DNA of 9,047 nt from RBG-16-66-20 sp049651845 (GCA_049651845.1 JBASCW010000005.1:1-9047); one strand, 5' to 3'. Positions 1-6,473 are shown, counted from the first letter of the stretch. Notes: generated by a model from the letters alone, not told the origin. A program made the numbers and translations.

Positions 1-136
1 ATTCCCGCGACCGGACGCTGACACGGCGCGCGCATTCACCCCTTCACGCGACGCAACTCACTCCTGTTCGATTCGCCTCACCGGACGGCAAGGCGCGGAC
101 CACCACCGCGAAGCGGTTTAGTTCAACACCGCATAT
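1..136 (+). other. Edge of preceding cassette or gene; no confident CDS
   Basis: No protein family is recognisable here. One + strand frame is open from base 2 and stops at TAG 119-121, directly against GTTCAAC at 121-127, which fits an attC R'' box (RYYYAAC). A stop codon beside R'' is usual for cassette genes, so this may be the last 39 codons of one. A second frame is open from base 3 into the insertion sequence and stops at 172-174. The residues in neither frame look like a known family, so I do not call a CDS. Confidence 0.25.
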
Positions 137-151
137 ATGGACTCCTCCCGC
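137..151 (+). repeat. IS inverted repeat, transposase 3' side (RE)
   Basis: ATGGACTCCTCCCGC is the exact complement of 1501-1515. It marks the end beyond the long non-coding region downstream of the transposase stop. Confidence 0.85.
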
Positions 152-395
152 AAGGAAAGAGGGACGCCGTAGGTAGCAGGTCAACGCGGGAATCGGTTGC
201 AGTCGTATATCCGGCATCTGGTGTGGGCGTCTTTGCGCCCGTGCCGACATGGAATCTGCGCACGAACAGCCACACAGTCGCAGCGATCGAGGTTCGATCA
301 GCGGAGTTATCGGCTTGTGTCCGTGCAGGTCCGACCGTTGTTGCCATGATGAGCGGTGTCTCTCTTCGCAAACCGCGGAAGCGTTTAGTGGCGCG
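152..395 (-). ncRNA. Putative seekRNA/bridge RNA region of the IS
   Basis: This is the non-coding end between the transposase stop and the right-hand inverted repeat. In IS1111-group elements this position encodes the structured guide RNA that pairs with target and donor DNA. The sequence is rich in foldable elements. CGGCA 212-216 pairs with TGCCG 242-246, enclosing an asymmetric internal loop (217-224) and an inner stem GGGCG 225-229 / CGCCC 236-240. CTGCG 256-260 pairs with CGCAG 279-283 around an 18-base loop. GATCGA 285-290 pairs with TCGATC 294-299. A stem carrying a large internal loop is what guide loops look like. The transcript ends and the guide bases were not determined, so the coordinates cover the whole candidate region. 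Confidence 0.5.
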
Positions 396-1430
396 TCAGC
401 CGGCTGGCTGGTATTTCTCGTGCTTCACCCAGACGGCCCAAGCGATGCGCGCGAGCTTATTGGCAAGGGCGCAGGTCGCCTTGTTGTGGTTGGTGCGGTC
501 CTGCACGGCGAGCGCCCATGCCCTGAGCCGATCGACTTCTCGGCCCATGCGCCTGGCTACGGTTGCAGCACGCAGCACCGAGCGCGCCCCGTGCGTGAGC
601 AACATCCGGATGTAGCGATTGCCGCGCTTGGAGATGCGGCCCAGATAGCGGCTGGAGCCCGAGGAGAATTCCCGTGGCGTGAGGCCAAAGAAGCTCGAAT
701 AGCGCCGCGCCGAGGCAAAGCTGCGCGGGTCACCCACGGCGGCGGCCATCGCGGTGCTGGTAAGCAGCCCAATACCGGGAACGCTGGCGAGCACCTGGCA
801 GGCGGGGCTCTGGCGAGCAAGGGCTGCGAGTTCCCGTTCCAGTTGCTCGATCCTCGCCTCCATCAGCCGGATCTCTTCCAGCACGAGACGCATGGGTGTT
901 CGCAGGATCGCGGGGATCGCCGAATGATCGTCGGCGACGAACCGCGCCATCTGCGCCAGACCGCGCACCGCGCCGACCGGCACTTCCAGCCCGAACTCGC
1001 GACAGAATCCGCGCAGCATGTTGATGCGCGAGGTGCGCCCGGCCATCCAGGCCGAGCGGGTGCGGTGCAACGCCTGCAGCCCCAGTTGCTCGACCGATTC
1101 AACTGCGACTGGTTTGATGTCGCTCGCGCGCACAGCCTCCAGCAGCGCGGCCGCATCCGCCGCGTCGGTCTTGTTCCTCTTCACATAGGCGCGCACGTAT
1201 TGCGCGGGCAGCAGCCGGACCTCGATCCCGCGCGCGCGCAGCATCCTGCCCCAATAGTGCGCCGAACCGCAGGCTTCCATCACCACCAGACCGGCCTCGC
1301 GGTTCTGAAACCAGCGCTCGAACTGCGTCCTGGTCAGCCGTGCCCGTTCGACGATCTTCCAATCGCCATCAGCAACCACCAGCTCAAACACGTTCTTGGC
1401 AAGATCAACGGCAACGGTAGTAGCATTCAT
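396..1430 (-). CDS. IS110-family transposase (IS1111 group)
   Basis: This 344-aa protein has the family's usual size and both domains. The N-terminal RuvC-like DEDD domain shows AVDLAKNVFEL (D9), VVMEACGSAHYW (E52) and NKTDAADAAALLE (D89, D92). A coiled-coil-like linker covers about 182-206. The C-terminal Transposase_20 domain begins at the PGIG motif (218-221) and carries FFGLTPREFSSGSSRYLGR (247-265), in which one of the serines at 256-260 is the expected nucleophile. ISKRGNRYIRMLLTHGAR (266-283) is the typical IS1111-group signature. The enzyme, with a structured RNA from the same element, recombines the IS into specific sites. The ATG at 1430 follows a strong GGAGGAG Shine-Dalgarno on the minus strand. 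The frame is intact, so the element may be active. A 412-codon antisense frame overlaps it and is a shadow. Confidence 0.95.
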   Translation of the reverse strand: MNATTVAVDLAKNVFELVVADGDWKIVERARLTRTQFERWFQNREAGLVVMEACGSAHYWGRMLRARGIEVRLLPAQYVRAYVKRNKTDAADAAALLEAVRASDIKPVAVESVEQLGLQALHRTRSAWMAGRTSRINMLRGFCREFGLEVPVGAVRGLAQMARFVADDHSAIPAILRTPMRLVLEEIRLMEARIEQLERELAALARQSPACQVLASVPGIGLLTSTAMAAAVGDPRSFASARRYSSFFGLTPREFSSGSSRYLGRISKRGNRYIRMLLTHGARSVLRAATVARRMGREVDRLRAWALAVQDRTNHNKATCALANKLARIAWAVWVKHEKYQPAG

Positions 1431-1433
1431 CTC

Positions 1434-1513
1434 GGACTCCTCCTCTCAATTGTGCTGAAACCACCCAGGCCTCAACTGGCACCATGATGCCGAACAAAGA
1501 GCGGGAGGAGTCC
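1434..1513 (-). promoter_or_regulatory. Anti-Shine-Dalgarno pairing in the IS leader
   Basis: On the minus strand, GGACTCCTCC (1513 to 1504, inside the inverted repeat) is perfectly complementary to GGAGGAGTCC (1443 to 1434). The latter contains the transposase Shine-Dalgarno and ends three bases before its ATG. An RNA that starts outside the IS would carry both copies and could fold a 10-bp stem with a 60-base loop that hides the ribosome site. An RNA that starts inside the leader would lack the first copy. The complementarity is seen in the sequence; the regulatory role is inferred. Confidence 0.5.
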
Positions 1514-1515
1514 AT
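1501..1515 (-). repeat. IS inverted repeat, transposase 5' side (LE)
   Basis: GCGGGAGGAGTCCAT on the + strand is the exact complement of 137-151. Its core is repeated a third time, in inverted orientation, at the transposase ribosome-binding site (1434-1443). Confidence 0.85.
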
Positions 1516-1577
1516 CCCATCAGTTGATCCAACGCGCGCAAGAGCGGCGCACGCCGGTTCACCGTGAACGTCTAGGC
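1516..1577 (+). other. Candidate attC remnant next to the IS
   Basis: This stretch ends in ACGTCTAGGC (1568-1577), which resembles an R' box (GTTAGGC) with one extra base. A cassette-like gene with a good ribosome site begins 15 bases later. ATCCAAC (1525-1531) fits RYYYAAC, and GTTCAAC at 121-127, on the far side of the IS, is another possible R''. The stem is less regular than in the attC sites downstream. My reading is an attC interrupted or altered by the IS; it is weaker than the other attC calls. Confidence 0.4.
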
Positions 1578-1591
1578 GCCAGGAGGCAAAT

Positions 1592-2272
1592 ATGACCCAA
1601 GCCACGCCCGATCACGCCAGTTACAACGCCTCTGCCAAGCTTGATACCATCGCCGACTTCTTCGACGATGCAGAACAGCGGGCAGCCTTCCTCCTCGAGC
1701 TACATGCGAGTCGACGCCCAATCGAGGCCTTGACGCTGTGCCTGACCTACATCGACAGCTTTAGTCAGTGGCTGTATTGGCCTCGCAATCGGACCGGCGA
1801 AAACTTTGTAGAGGCGCTTGCGCAGCACGGTGGAGATCCTGAACTTTCCTTGATTCACCCTTTGGCACTTACCCGTGCCTTCGACTCAATGAAGGGTCAT
1901 TGGAATGACTTCGCGACGAGACTTCGTGGCATTTTTCCAGGACCAGCTTACGTGCTATACGCTTCGCGTGATTTTCTAACTCAAGCGTCCACAGGTTTCA
2001 ACGGGTCCGAGACGAAGCTCATCGAGGCAGAACTATGGCGTGGTTCAATCGCGAACGTCGCCTACACACGACTGCGCAACCCTTCAATTCATAGTTTCCG
2101 CAGAGCCGTAGAAGTCTCGTTTGACCTTACAACGTACAAAGGCCAGCCTGTCCAACCAATCACGTTTCGTCGCCTTCACCAGTCGCTCCTTGGCATAGTT
2201 GCCGAGGCCCGAGCACGGTCAATGGCAACAGGCAAGTGGTTTGGGAATGATCGTGCGGCAAATGGTGCCTAA
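1592..2272 (+). CDS. Cassette-encoded hypothetical protein, 226 aa
   Basis: I do not recognise a family. The product looks cytoplasmic: no signal peptide and no hydrophobic segment long enough to span a membrane. It has a helical, acidic N-terminal half (for example DTIADFFDDAEQRAAFLLEL, residues 18-37), an aromatic-rich patch near 50-62, and a basic C-terminal part. Start choice is clear: AGGAGG at 1581-1586 lies five bases before ATG 1592. The stop TAA (2270-2272) sits inside the R'' box GCCTAAC of the following attC, which is how cassette genes commonly end. Function is unknown; cassette genes of this kind are often strain-specific accessory functions. Confidence 0.85.
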   Translation: MTQATPDHASYNASAKLDTIADFFDDAEQRAAFLLELHASRRPIEALTLCLTYIDSFSQWLYWPRNRTGENFVEALAQHGGDPELSLIHPLALTRAFDSMKGHWNDFATRLRGIFPGPAYVLYASRDFLTQASTGFNGSETKLIEAELWRGSIANVAYTRLRNPSIHSFRRAVEVSFDLTTYKGQPVQPITFRRLHQSLLGIVAEARARSMATGKWFGNDRAANGA

Positions 2273-2323
2273 CTTTAGCTGCAGCGGACGCGCTAAAGCG
2301 CGCCGCTGAGCATGACGTTCGGC
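2267..2323 (+). repeat. attC site 1 (57 bp)
   Basis: R'' is GCCTAAC (2267-2273) and R' is GTTCGGC (2317-2323), one base off GTTRRRY. The stem is AGCGG (2283-2287), unpaired A (2288), CGCGC (2289-2293), with GCGCG (2298-2302) and CCGCT (2303-2307) on the other arm. Pairing is perfect apart from the single extrahelical A. Length, boxes and bulged base all match attC sites. It closes the 226-aa cassette. Confidence 0.85.
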
Positions 2324-2370
2324 GGCACCGCAGCTCGTCGCGAGATCATGAGGTAGTTCTTCTAACGCGA

Positions 2371-2411
2371 ATTTTTCAGCCTTCTGTCGAAACCGGCCCT
2401 CGCCATCCGTC
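2371..2411 (+). promoter_or_regulatory. ECF-type promoter upstream of YCII-sigma pair
   Basis: An A/T stretch (ATTTTT, 2371-2376) precedes TGTCGAAA (2385-2392), then 15 bases, then CGTC (2408-2411). The same arrangement with the same 15-base spacing occurs at 4061-4100 before the GST gene. This is the shape of an ECF sigma promoter, and TGTCGA with a CGTC-like -10 is the type I recall being reported for ECF42 factors. Transcription would start near 2418, giving a leader of about 50 bases. Autoregulation by the sigma factor encoded in this operon is the natural inference. Confidence 0.7.
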
Positions 2412-2468
2412 ATATGTTCAAGCACGGAATCTTCCGTGTGGAAAATCAGATCAACCGGGAGAACGACG

Positions 2469-2816
2469 ATGAAATACATGATGGCGATCTACGAGACCGA
2501 GGCCGACTTCAACGCCCGGACCAACGAGAAAAAGGAGGCGTTCTGGGGCGCTTGGCGCGCTTATCACAAGGCGATGGTGGATGCCGGCGTGCTGGTCGGC
2601 GGCAACGCGCTACAACCCCCGCCGACGGGTACGACCATGAGATTGAAGAACGGTAAGCGCCAGGTTCAAGACGGTCCCTACGCCGACACCAAAGAACAAC
2701 TCGGCGGCTACATTATTTTGGAATTACCCTCACTCGACGCGGCACTGGACTGGGCCGCCCGCTGCCCAGCGGCTGCGACCGGTGCAGTCGAAGTCCGGCC
2801 GGTTCTTGCAATGTAA
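2469..2816 (+). CDS. YCII-related (DGPF-domain) protein
   Basis: This 115-aa protein covers the full YCII/DGPF domain. It opens with MKYMMAIYETEADF and carries the domain's hallmark as DGPYADTKEQLGGYIILE (68-85). These small ferredoxin-fold proteins are very often encoded directly before ECF42-type sigma factors. Their biochemical role is not settled; some relatives of YciI are thought to be enzymes. ATG 2469 is preceded by GGGAGA at a suitable distance; in-frame ATG 2436 lies close behind the predicted promoter and is less likely. The stop TAA (2814-2816) is followed at once by the sigma-factor ATG (2817), so the two are probably translationally coupled and function as a pair. Confidence 0.9.
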   Translation: MKYMMAIYETEADFNARTNEKKEAFWGAWRAYHKAMVDAGVLVGGNALQPPPTGTTMRLKNGKRQVQDGPYADTKEQLGGYIILELPSLDAALDWAARCPAAATGAVEVRPVLAM

Positions 2817-4034
2817 ATGGAGGATGCGCGCGCAACGATCGAAGCGATAGCGCGAGAGTCGTATGTCCGCCTGATCGCATATCTCGCCGCGCGCACGCGC
2901 GACATGGCCGGTTCCGAAGACGCGCTCGGCGAGGCGTTGTTGGCAGCGCTGGAGACCTGGCCAGGGAACGGCGTACCACACAAGCCAGAAGCTTGGCTGC
3001 TCACGACCGCGCGCCGCCGTCTGATCGATCGGGCGCGGCACGAACAGGTGCGAACGGCTAGCGCGTCGATGCTCCAGCTTATTGCCGAAGAATTTGGCGC
3101 GGCGGCAGCACCCGACCCATTTCCCGATGAGCGGCTCAAGCTGCTCTTTGTCTGTGCGCACCCGGCGATCGACGCAAGCGTGCGCACGCCGCTCATGCTG
3201 CAATCCGTGCTCGGATTGGACGCGGCGCGCATCGCCCAGGCGTTTCTCGTCTCACCGACAACCATGGGTCAACGCCTGGTGCGCGCCAAGGCGAAGATTC
3301 GCGACGCCGGCATCGCCTTCGAAGTGCCGGAGGAACGTGAATTGCCACAGCGGCTCGACGCGGTGCTCGAAGCGATCTACGCCGCTTACGGCAACGGTTG
3401 GGAAGATGCCGCCGGTGCCGATCCACGTCGACATGGGCTCGCGGACGAGGCCATCCAGCTCACGCGCCTGTTGGTTCAACAGCTGCCAAGGGAACCCGAA
3501 GCGCGCGGTTTGCTCGCCCTGATGCTGCACTGCGAAGCACGGCGCCCGGCACGGCGGACGCGGGACGGCCACTACGTACCGTTGACCGAACAAGACACAC
3601 AGCTTTGGCTCATGCCGATGATCGAAGAGGCGGAACGCGAGCTGGCCGTTGCCGCGAAGCTGGAGCGGATCGGCCGATTTCAGTTCGAAGCCGCGATCCA
3701 ATCGGTGCATGCCGAGCGTGCCCACAGCGGCCAAACGGATTGGATCGCGATCGCATCGTTTTACGAAAGTCTGGTGCGGTTTGCACCCACGCTCGGCGCA
3801 CAGATCGGACGTGCCGCCGCGATCGCCGAAGTGAACGGGCCGGAAGCCGGGCTCGCGCTGCTGAACGAGATCGAACCCGCCGCCGTGGCCGCTTATCAAC
3901 CTTACTGGGCGGTTCGCGCCCATCTTCTGAAAAAGCTCGCGCGCGAAACCGAAGTGTCCAAAGCCTTCGACCGCGCGATCGGGCTAAGCGAGGACGAGGC
4001 CGTGCGACGGTTTTTACTTGAACAACGTGGATGA
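2817..4034 (+). CDS. ECF42-type RNA polymerase sigma factor with C-terminal TPR-like extension
   Basis: The 405-aa length is about twice that of a simple ECF sigma factor and matches the ECF42/SigJ-like class. A region-2 domain (about 10-80) includes the segment ending EAWLLTTARRRLIDRARHE. A region-4 domain (about 108-170) has LKLLFVCAHPAIDASVRTPL and a helix-turn-helix LDAARIAQAFLVSPTTMGQR. From about 185 to 400 there is an all-helical extension (DUF6596-like, then TPR-like repeats around 310-395) that takes the place of a separate anti-sigma partner in this class. It directs RNA polymerase to a small set of promoters, here probably the two TGTCGAAA-N15-CGTC sites. No anti-sigma gene is nearby, as usual for this group. 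The signal is unknown. Confidence 0.92.
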   Translation: MEDARATIEAIARESYVRLIAYLAARTRDMAGSEDALGEALLAALETWPGNGVPHKPEAWLLTTARRRLIDRARHEQVRTASASMLQLIAEEFGAAAAPDPFPDERLKLLFVCAHPAIDASVRTPLMLQSVLGLDAARIAQAFLVSPTTMGQRLVRAKAKIRDAGIAFEVPEERELPQRLDAVLEAIYAAYGNGWEDAAGADPRRHGLADEAIQLTRLLVQQLPREPEARGLLALMLHCEARRPARRTRDGHYVPLTEQDTQLWLMPMIEEAERELAVAAKLERIGRFQFEAAIQSVHAERAHSGQTDWIAIASFYESLVRFAPTLGAQIGRAAAIAEVNGPEAGLALLNEIEPAAVAAYQPYWAVRAHLLKKLARETEVSKAFDRAIGLSEDEAVRRFLLEQRG

Positions 4035-4060
4035 CGCGCAGGACGTGCTGTTTGCGATGT

Positions 4061-4100
4061 ATTTTTACTTTTCTGTCGAAATAGGCCCTTCTCGTTCGTC
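4061..4100 (+). promoter_or_regulatory. ECF-type promoter upstream of the GST gene
   Basis: ATTTTT (4061-4066), TGTCGAAA (4074-4081), 15 bases, CGTC (4097-4100). Both boxes and their spacing are identical to the site at 2371-2411, and intervening bases such as GGCCCT are also shared. It probably drives the GST-GFA-TfoX genes from the neighbouring sigma factor. Its -10 box touches the in-frame ATG at 4101, which argues that the GST start is the later ATG at 4164. Confidence 0.7.
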
Positions 4101-4163
4101 ATGGATTTGGATGCGCCCTCACGCGCGCATTGGTCAAAAATCAACCTAAACGAGAGGTGCATC

Positions 4164-4793
4164 ATGAAATTATATTTCCACCCCGCCTCGTCCAGCAGCC
4201 GCAAGGTGCGCGTCACGGCGATGCTGCTTGGTATTCGCTTGGAAGAGCGGTTGGTTGACCTGCCTAGCGGCGAACACAAGAAAGCGGAATACTTGAAGAT
4301 TAATCCGAATGGACTCGTGCCGACGCTACAGGACGGTGACCGGCTACTGTGGGAATCCAATGCCATCATGCAGTATCTCGCCGACCTCACACCGGACAAT
4401 AGCTTACTGCCCCACGAACCCATGGCGCGCGCCGACGTCACGCGCTGGCAATGCTGGGAGCAGGCGCACTGGGTGCCGGCGCTGGTTATCGTCATTCGCG
4501 AAAACGTGTTCAAGCCGCTATGGGGACAGTCGCCTGACCCATCCGAAATCAAGCGCGGCGAGGAGGCGGTACATAAGATGGCGCCGGTACTCGACACCCA
4601 TCTCAAGGAACGGAACCACCTGGTCGGCGACCGCCTTTCGCTCGCGGACATCTCCATCGGCGCGATCCTGATGTATGACCCCCAAGCGCGTTTACCGCTG
4701 GCGGACTACCGGAATGTTCAGCGCTGGTACGGCCACCTCACACAGCTCGATGCTTGGAAGGTGACGGAGCCGCCGGCAGATATGGCCGCGTGA
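4164..4793 (+). CDS. Glutathione S-transferase family protein
   Basis: This 209-aa protein has the usual two-domain GST layout. The N-terminal thioredoxin-fold domain shows YFHPASSSSRKVR (4-16, with serines near the catalytic position), NPNGLVPTL (48-56, cis-proline 53) and the glutathione-binding ESNAIMQYLAD (64-74). The C-terminal helical domain contains LVGDRLSLADISIGAIL, the conserved N-capping box region. It probably conjugates glutathione to an electrophile or reduces a peroxide; the substrate cannot be read from the sequence. ATG 4164 has GAGAGG upstream (4152-4157). The in-frame ATG at 4101 is rejected because it abuts the predicted -10 box. The gene is followed after 48 bases by a GFA-domain gene and is likely cotranscribed with it. 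Confidence 0.92.
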   Translation: MKLYFHPASSSSRKVRVTAMLLGIRLEERLVDLPSGEHKKAEYLKINPNGLVPTLQDGDRLLWESNAIMQYLADLTPDNSLLPHEPMARADVTRWQCWEQAHWVPALVIVIRENVFKPLWGQSPDPSEIKRGEEAVHKMAPVLDTHLKERNHLVGDRLSLADISIGAILMYDPQARLPLADYRNVQRWYGHLTQLDAWKVTEPPADMAA

Positions 4794-4841
4794 ACCCCAG
4801 GCAGATGTCGCGCAAGAAATCCGAAAAGCCGGGAGATAACC

Positions 4842-5237
4842 ATGAGCCAAGACGAAGGAGGTTGTTCCTGCGGGGCGATCCGCTATGAGCTGCACTCGGA
4901 ACCGCAGTTTTCCTTTCATTGCCAGTGCCGGCAATGCCAACGCATCACCGGCACCGGACATGCCTCGCAATTCATGGTCCCGCGAGCGGCGGTGACGCTG
5001 TGGGGGAAGCTGACTTTCTATGAGCTTCGCGCGGACAGCGGTAACACGGTCCGCAGCGGTTTCTGTCCTACTTGCGGGAGTCCGATACTAAAAACAAGCG
5101 CGGGTCACCCCGAGGCGATGTTCTTTCATGCCGCGAGTCTCGATGACCCCACTCGGTTCAAACCCCAAAAGATCGTCTGGAGTTCCGGCGCACAGCCGTG
5201 GGACTACATTGATCCGAACCTTGAGGTAGTTGAATGA
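4842..5237 (+). CDS. GFA (CENP-V/GFA) domain zinc-binding protein
   Basis: This 131-aa protein has all the cysteines of the GFA fold: C8 and C10 in GGCSCGAIRY, C27, C29 and C32 in FHCQCRQCQRITGTGHAS, and C75 and C78 in FCPTCGSP. These bind two zinc ions. The family is named for the glutathione-dependent formaldehyde-activating enzyme, but most members have no proven reaction. Placement directly behind a glutathione S-transferase gene supports a glutathione- or electrophile-linked role. ATG 4842 has GGGAGA seven bases upstream. No separate promoter is visible in the 48-base gap after the GST gene. Confidence 0.9.
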   Translation: MSQDEGGCSCGAIRYELHSEPQFSFHCQCRQCQRITGTGHASQFMVPRAAVTLWGKLTFYELRADSGNTVRSGFCPTCGSPILKTSAGHPEAMFFHAASLDDPTRFKPQKIVWSSGAQPWDYIDPNLEVVE

Positions 5238-5288
5238 AAACCGGGTTGTGCGCGAGCGGAGCCAAAGTGAAATTGACGGAGGGTTGGC

Positions 5289-5693
5289 GTGATTGAGCGG
5301 CCTGCCGGTTCGGAAAAACCAGCCAGATGGAAGCCGGCGCCACAAAAATCGATCGAGGCCTTCGAGGCATCCCTATGTTTTATTCCAGATATCACACAAC
5401 GGAAAATGTTCGGTTACCCGGCGGCGTTTGTGAACGGTTATTTGTTCGCCGGGTTGTTCTAAAAAAGCATGATCTTGAAGTTGCCGGCTGAATCCCGAAC
5501 GGAATTGCTAAAATTCCCCAACGCCGCTTGCTTCGAGCCGATGCCCGGTCGGAGGATGGGTGAATTTGTTGCGGTCCCGCCGTCATCCACCAGAAACCGC
5601 GCCCGTCTTGAAGCGTGGCTGGAATCGGCGCATGCTTACGTCAAGTCGTTTCCGCCCAAGACAAGAAAGAAACGCACTGCATCAGACAGATGA
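5289..5693 (+). pseudogene. TfoX N-terminal-domain protein, broken by in-frame TAA
   Basis: Read through one stop, this frame gives a 134-residue TfoX-N-domain protein. The first part ends in RKMFGYPAAFVNGYLFAGLF (38-57). Then comes TAA (5460-5462, codon 58), and the same frame continues KSMILKLPAESRTELL and later MPGRRMGEFVAVPPSS to a basic C-terminus. The domain runs smoothly across the stop, so a single base change (GAA or CAA to TAA) explains the break; there is no frameshift. The likely start is GTG 5289, with GGAGGG at 5278-5283. The ATG at 5469 could restart the second half. Short stand-alone TfoX-N proteins are common in ECF sigma operons of this kind and differ from the full competence regulator Sxy/TfoX. 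Sequencing error is the main alternative. Confidence 0.8.
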
Positions 5694-5709
5694 CGGATGT
5701 CCGATTGCC

Positions 5710-5767
5710 GCCCAACAAGGCGCTCCACGCGACCGGCTATGCCGGCGCGTGAGCTTGGTCGTTAAGC
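5710..5767 (+). repeat. attC site 2 (58 bp)
   Basis: R'' is GCCCAAC (5710-5716) and R' is GTTAAGC (5761-5767); both fit the consensus exactly. The stem is CACGCG (5726-5731), unpaired A (5732), CCGGC (5733-5737), loop TAT, GCCGG (5741-5745), CGCGTG (5746-5751), with CAAG/CTTG pairing further out. This is the clearest attC of the window. It closes the sigma-factor unit. Confidence 0.9.
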
Positions 5768-5775
5768 CGCGCCCA

Positions 5776-6393
5776 ATGCGATCGGGTACGCAGCAATCAA
5801 GAGGACTACGCAAGCGAGTGCAGAGTCGCAGTCCGAAGCAGTTGCTGCTGCGGATAACTATGGCTGGTATCGCGCCGCCGATTTGGCGGCTGATCCGAGT
5901 GCCGGACCGATTCTCATTGCATCAATTGCACCGGACCCTTCAAATCGCCTTCTCTCGTCTCGACTACCATCTGTACGCGTTCGAGGTGAGAGGACGTCGA
6001 TATGAGGCCCCAAGCGCAGATTCCGAGGAGAATGATGCCTCTGCAATCGCGCTCTGCGATCTCACTCTTTCGGAGGGATTTCGATTCACGTACGTCTATG
6101 ACTTCGGCGACTGCTGGGAGCACGAAATCGTGGTCGAGGCCTCACTGCCAATGCCGTCGGAAAACGGGCCGGACTGGTCACCGCGTCTACTCGCCGGTGA
6201 GCGAGCCGCGCCGCCCGAAGATTCAGGCGGTGCCTCAGGCTTCATGGAAGTTATCGCGGCCCTGAATGACCCCAGCAATCCTCGGCACAAGGAGATTCGA
6301 GACTGGGTGGGCAGTGCATACGACCAAAACAAGTTCGACGCATGGGCGATGGATCATGCGCTCGCATTGGCTGTTGCATGGGGCGCGATTTAA
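5776..6393 (+). CDS. Plasmid pRiA4b ORF-3 family protein
   Basis: This 205-aa product matches the PRiA4_ORF3 domain. Seen in order are LRITMAGIAPPIWRLIRVPD, SLHQLHRTLQIAF, YHLYAFEV, the hallmark FTYVYDFGDCWEHEIVVE, and a C-terminal region with GASGFMEVIAAL. The molecular function of the family is unknown; it is widespread on plasmids and in accessory DNA. ATG 5776 lies eight bases after attC 2, a common leader length in cassettes, and I prefer it to an upstream ATG at 5560 that would read through attC 2. No clear Shine-Dalgarno precedes it. The next in-frame ATG (5860) would cut into the domain. The stop TAA lies inside the next R'' box. Confidence 0.85.
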   Translation: MRSGTQQSRGLRKRVQSRSPKQLLLRITMAGIAPPIWRLIRVPDRFSLHQLHRTLQIAFSRLDYHLYAFEVRGRRYEAPSADSEENDASAIALCDLTLSEGFRFTYVYDFGDCWEHEIVVEASLPMPSENGPDWSPRLLAGERAAPPEDSGGASGFMEVIAALNDPSNPRHKEIRDWVGSAYDQNKFDAWAMDHALALAVAWGAI

Positions 6394-6473
6394 CTACTTG
6401 GTGCTGCGGACGCTTTCGCCGCGGCGCCCCTTCGTCGCGCCTCCTTCGGCGCGGCACAACGCGGACGTTATGC
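6388..6473 (+). repeat. attC site 3 (86 bp)
   Basis: R'' is ATTTAAC (6388-6394), which contains the TAA stop of the preceding gene. R' is GTTATGC (6467-6473), one base off consensus. GTGCTGCG near 6401-6408 can pair with CGCGGCAC near 6450-6457 with one G-T pair. The sequence between them is GC-rich and could form extra hairpins. It is longer and less tidy than sites 1 and 2. Confidence 0.6.

Larger units (their letters stand above)
137..1515 (-). mobile_element. IS110-family, IS1111-group insertion sequence (complete)
   Basis: A single transposase gene on the minus strand is flanked by a perfect 15-bp inverted repeat, 137-151 and 1501-1515 (ATGGACTCCTCCCGC and its complement). The stretch between the repeat and the transposase start is short (70 bp), and that after its stop is long (244 bp). 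A long structured 3' region together with inverted repeats is the layout of the IS1111 group, rather than IS110 proper, which lacks good repeats. IS1111 repeats are usually subterminal, so the true ends probably lie a few bases outside these coordinates. No target duplication is visible, as expected for this family. Cassette-like sequence lies on both sides. Confidence 0.85.

Noticed and set aside
249..1487. 412-codon + strand frame across the IS
   Set aside because: It lies antisense to an intact, clearly recognisable transposase and its residues are low-complexity, rich in H, R, G and P. It is a GC-rich shadow.
3252..3923. 223-codon minus-strand frame inside the sigma gene
   Set aside because: It is a mirror of a strongly conserved sigma-factor gene and shows no domain of its own.
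4101..4163. Upstream ATG for the GST gene
   Set aside because: The ATG directly follows the predicted -10 box, so a message starting downstream would not contain it. The GST domain begins at the later ATG.
5560..5775. N-terminal extension of the pRiA4b ORF-3 gene
   Set aside because: It would overlap the end of the TfoX-N gene and read through attC 2. The extra residues look like nothing conserved.
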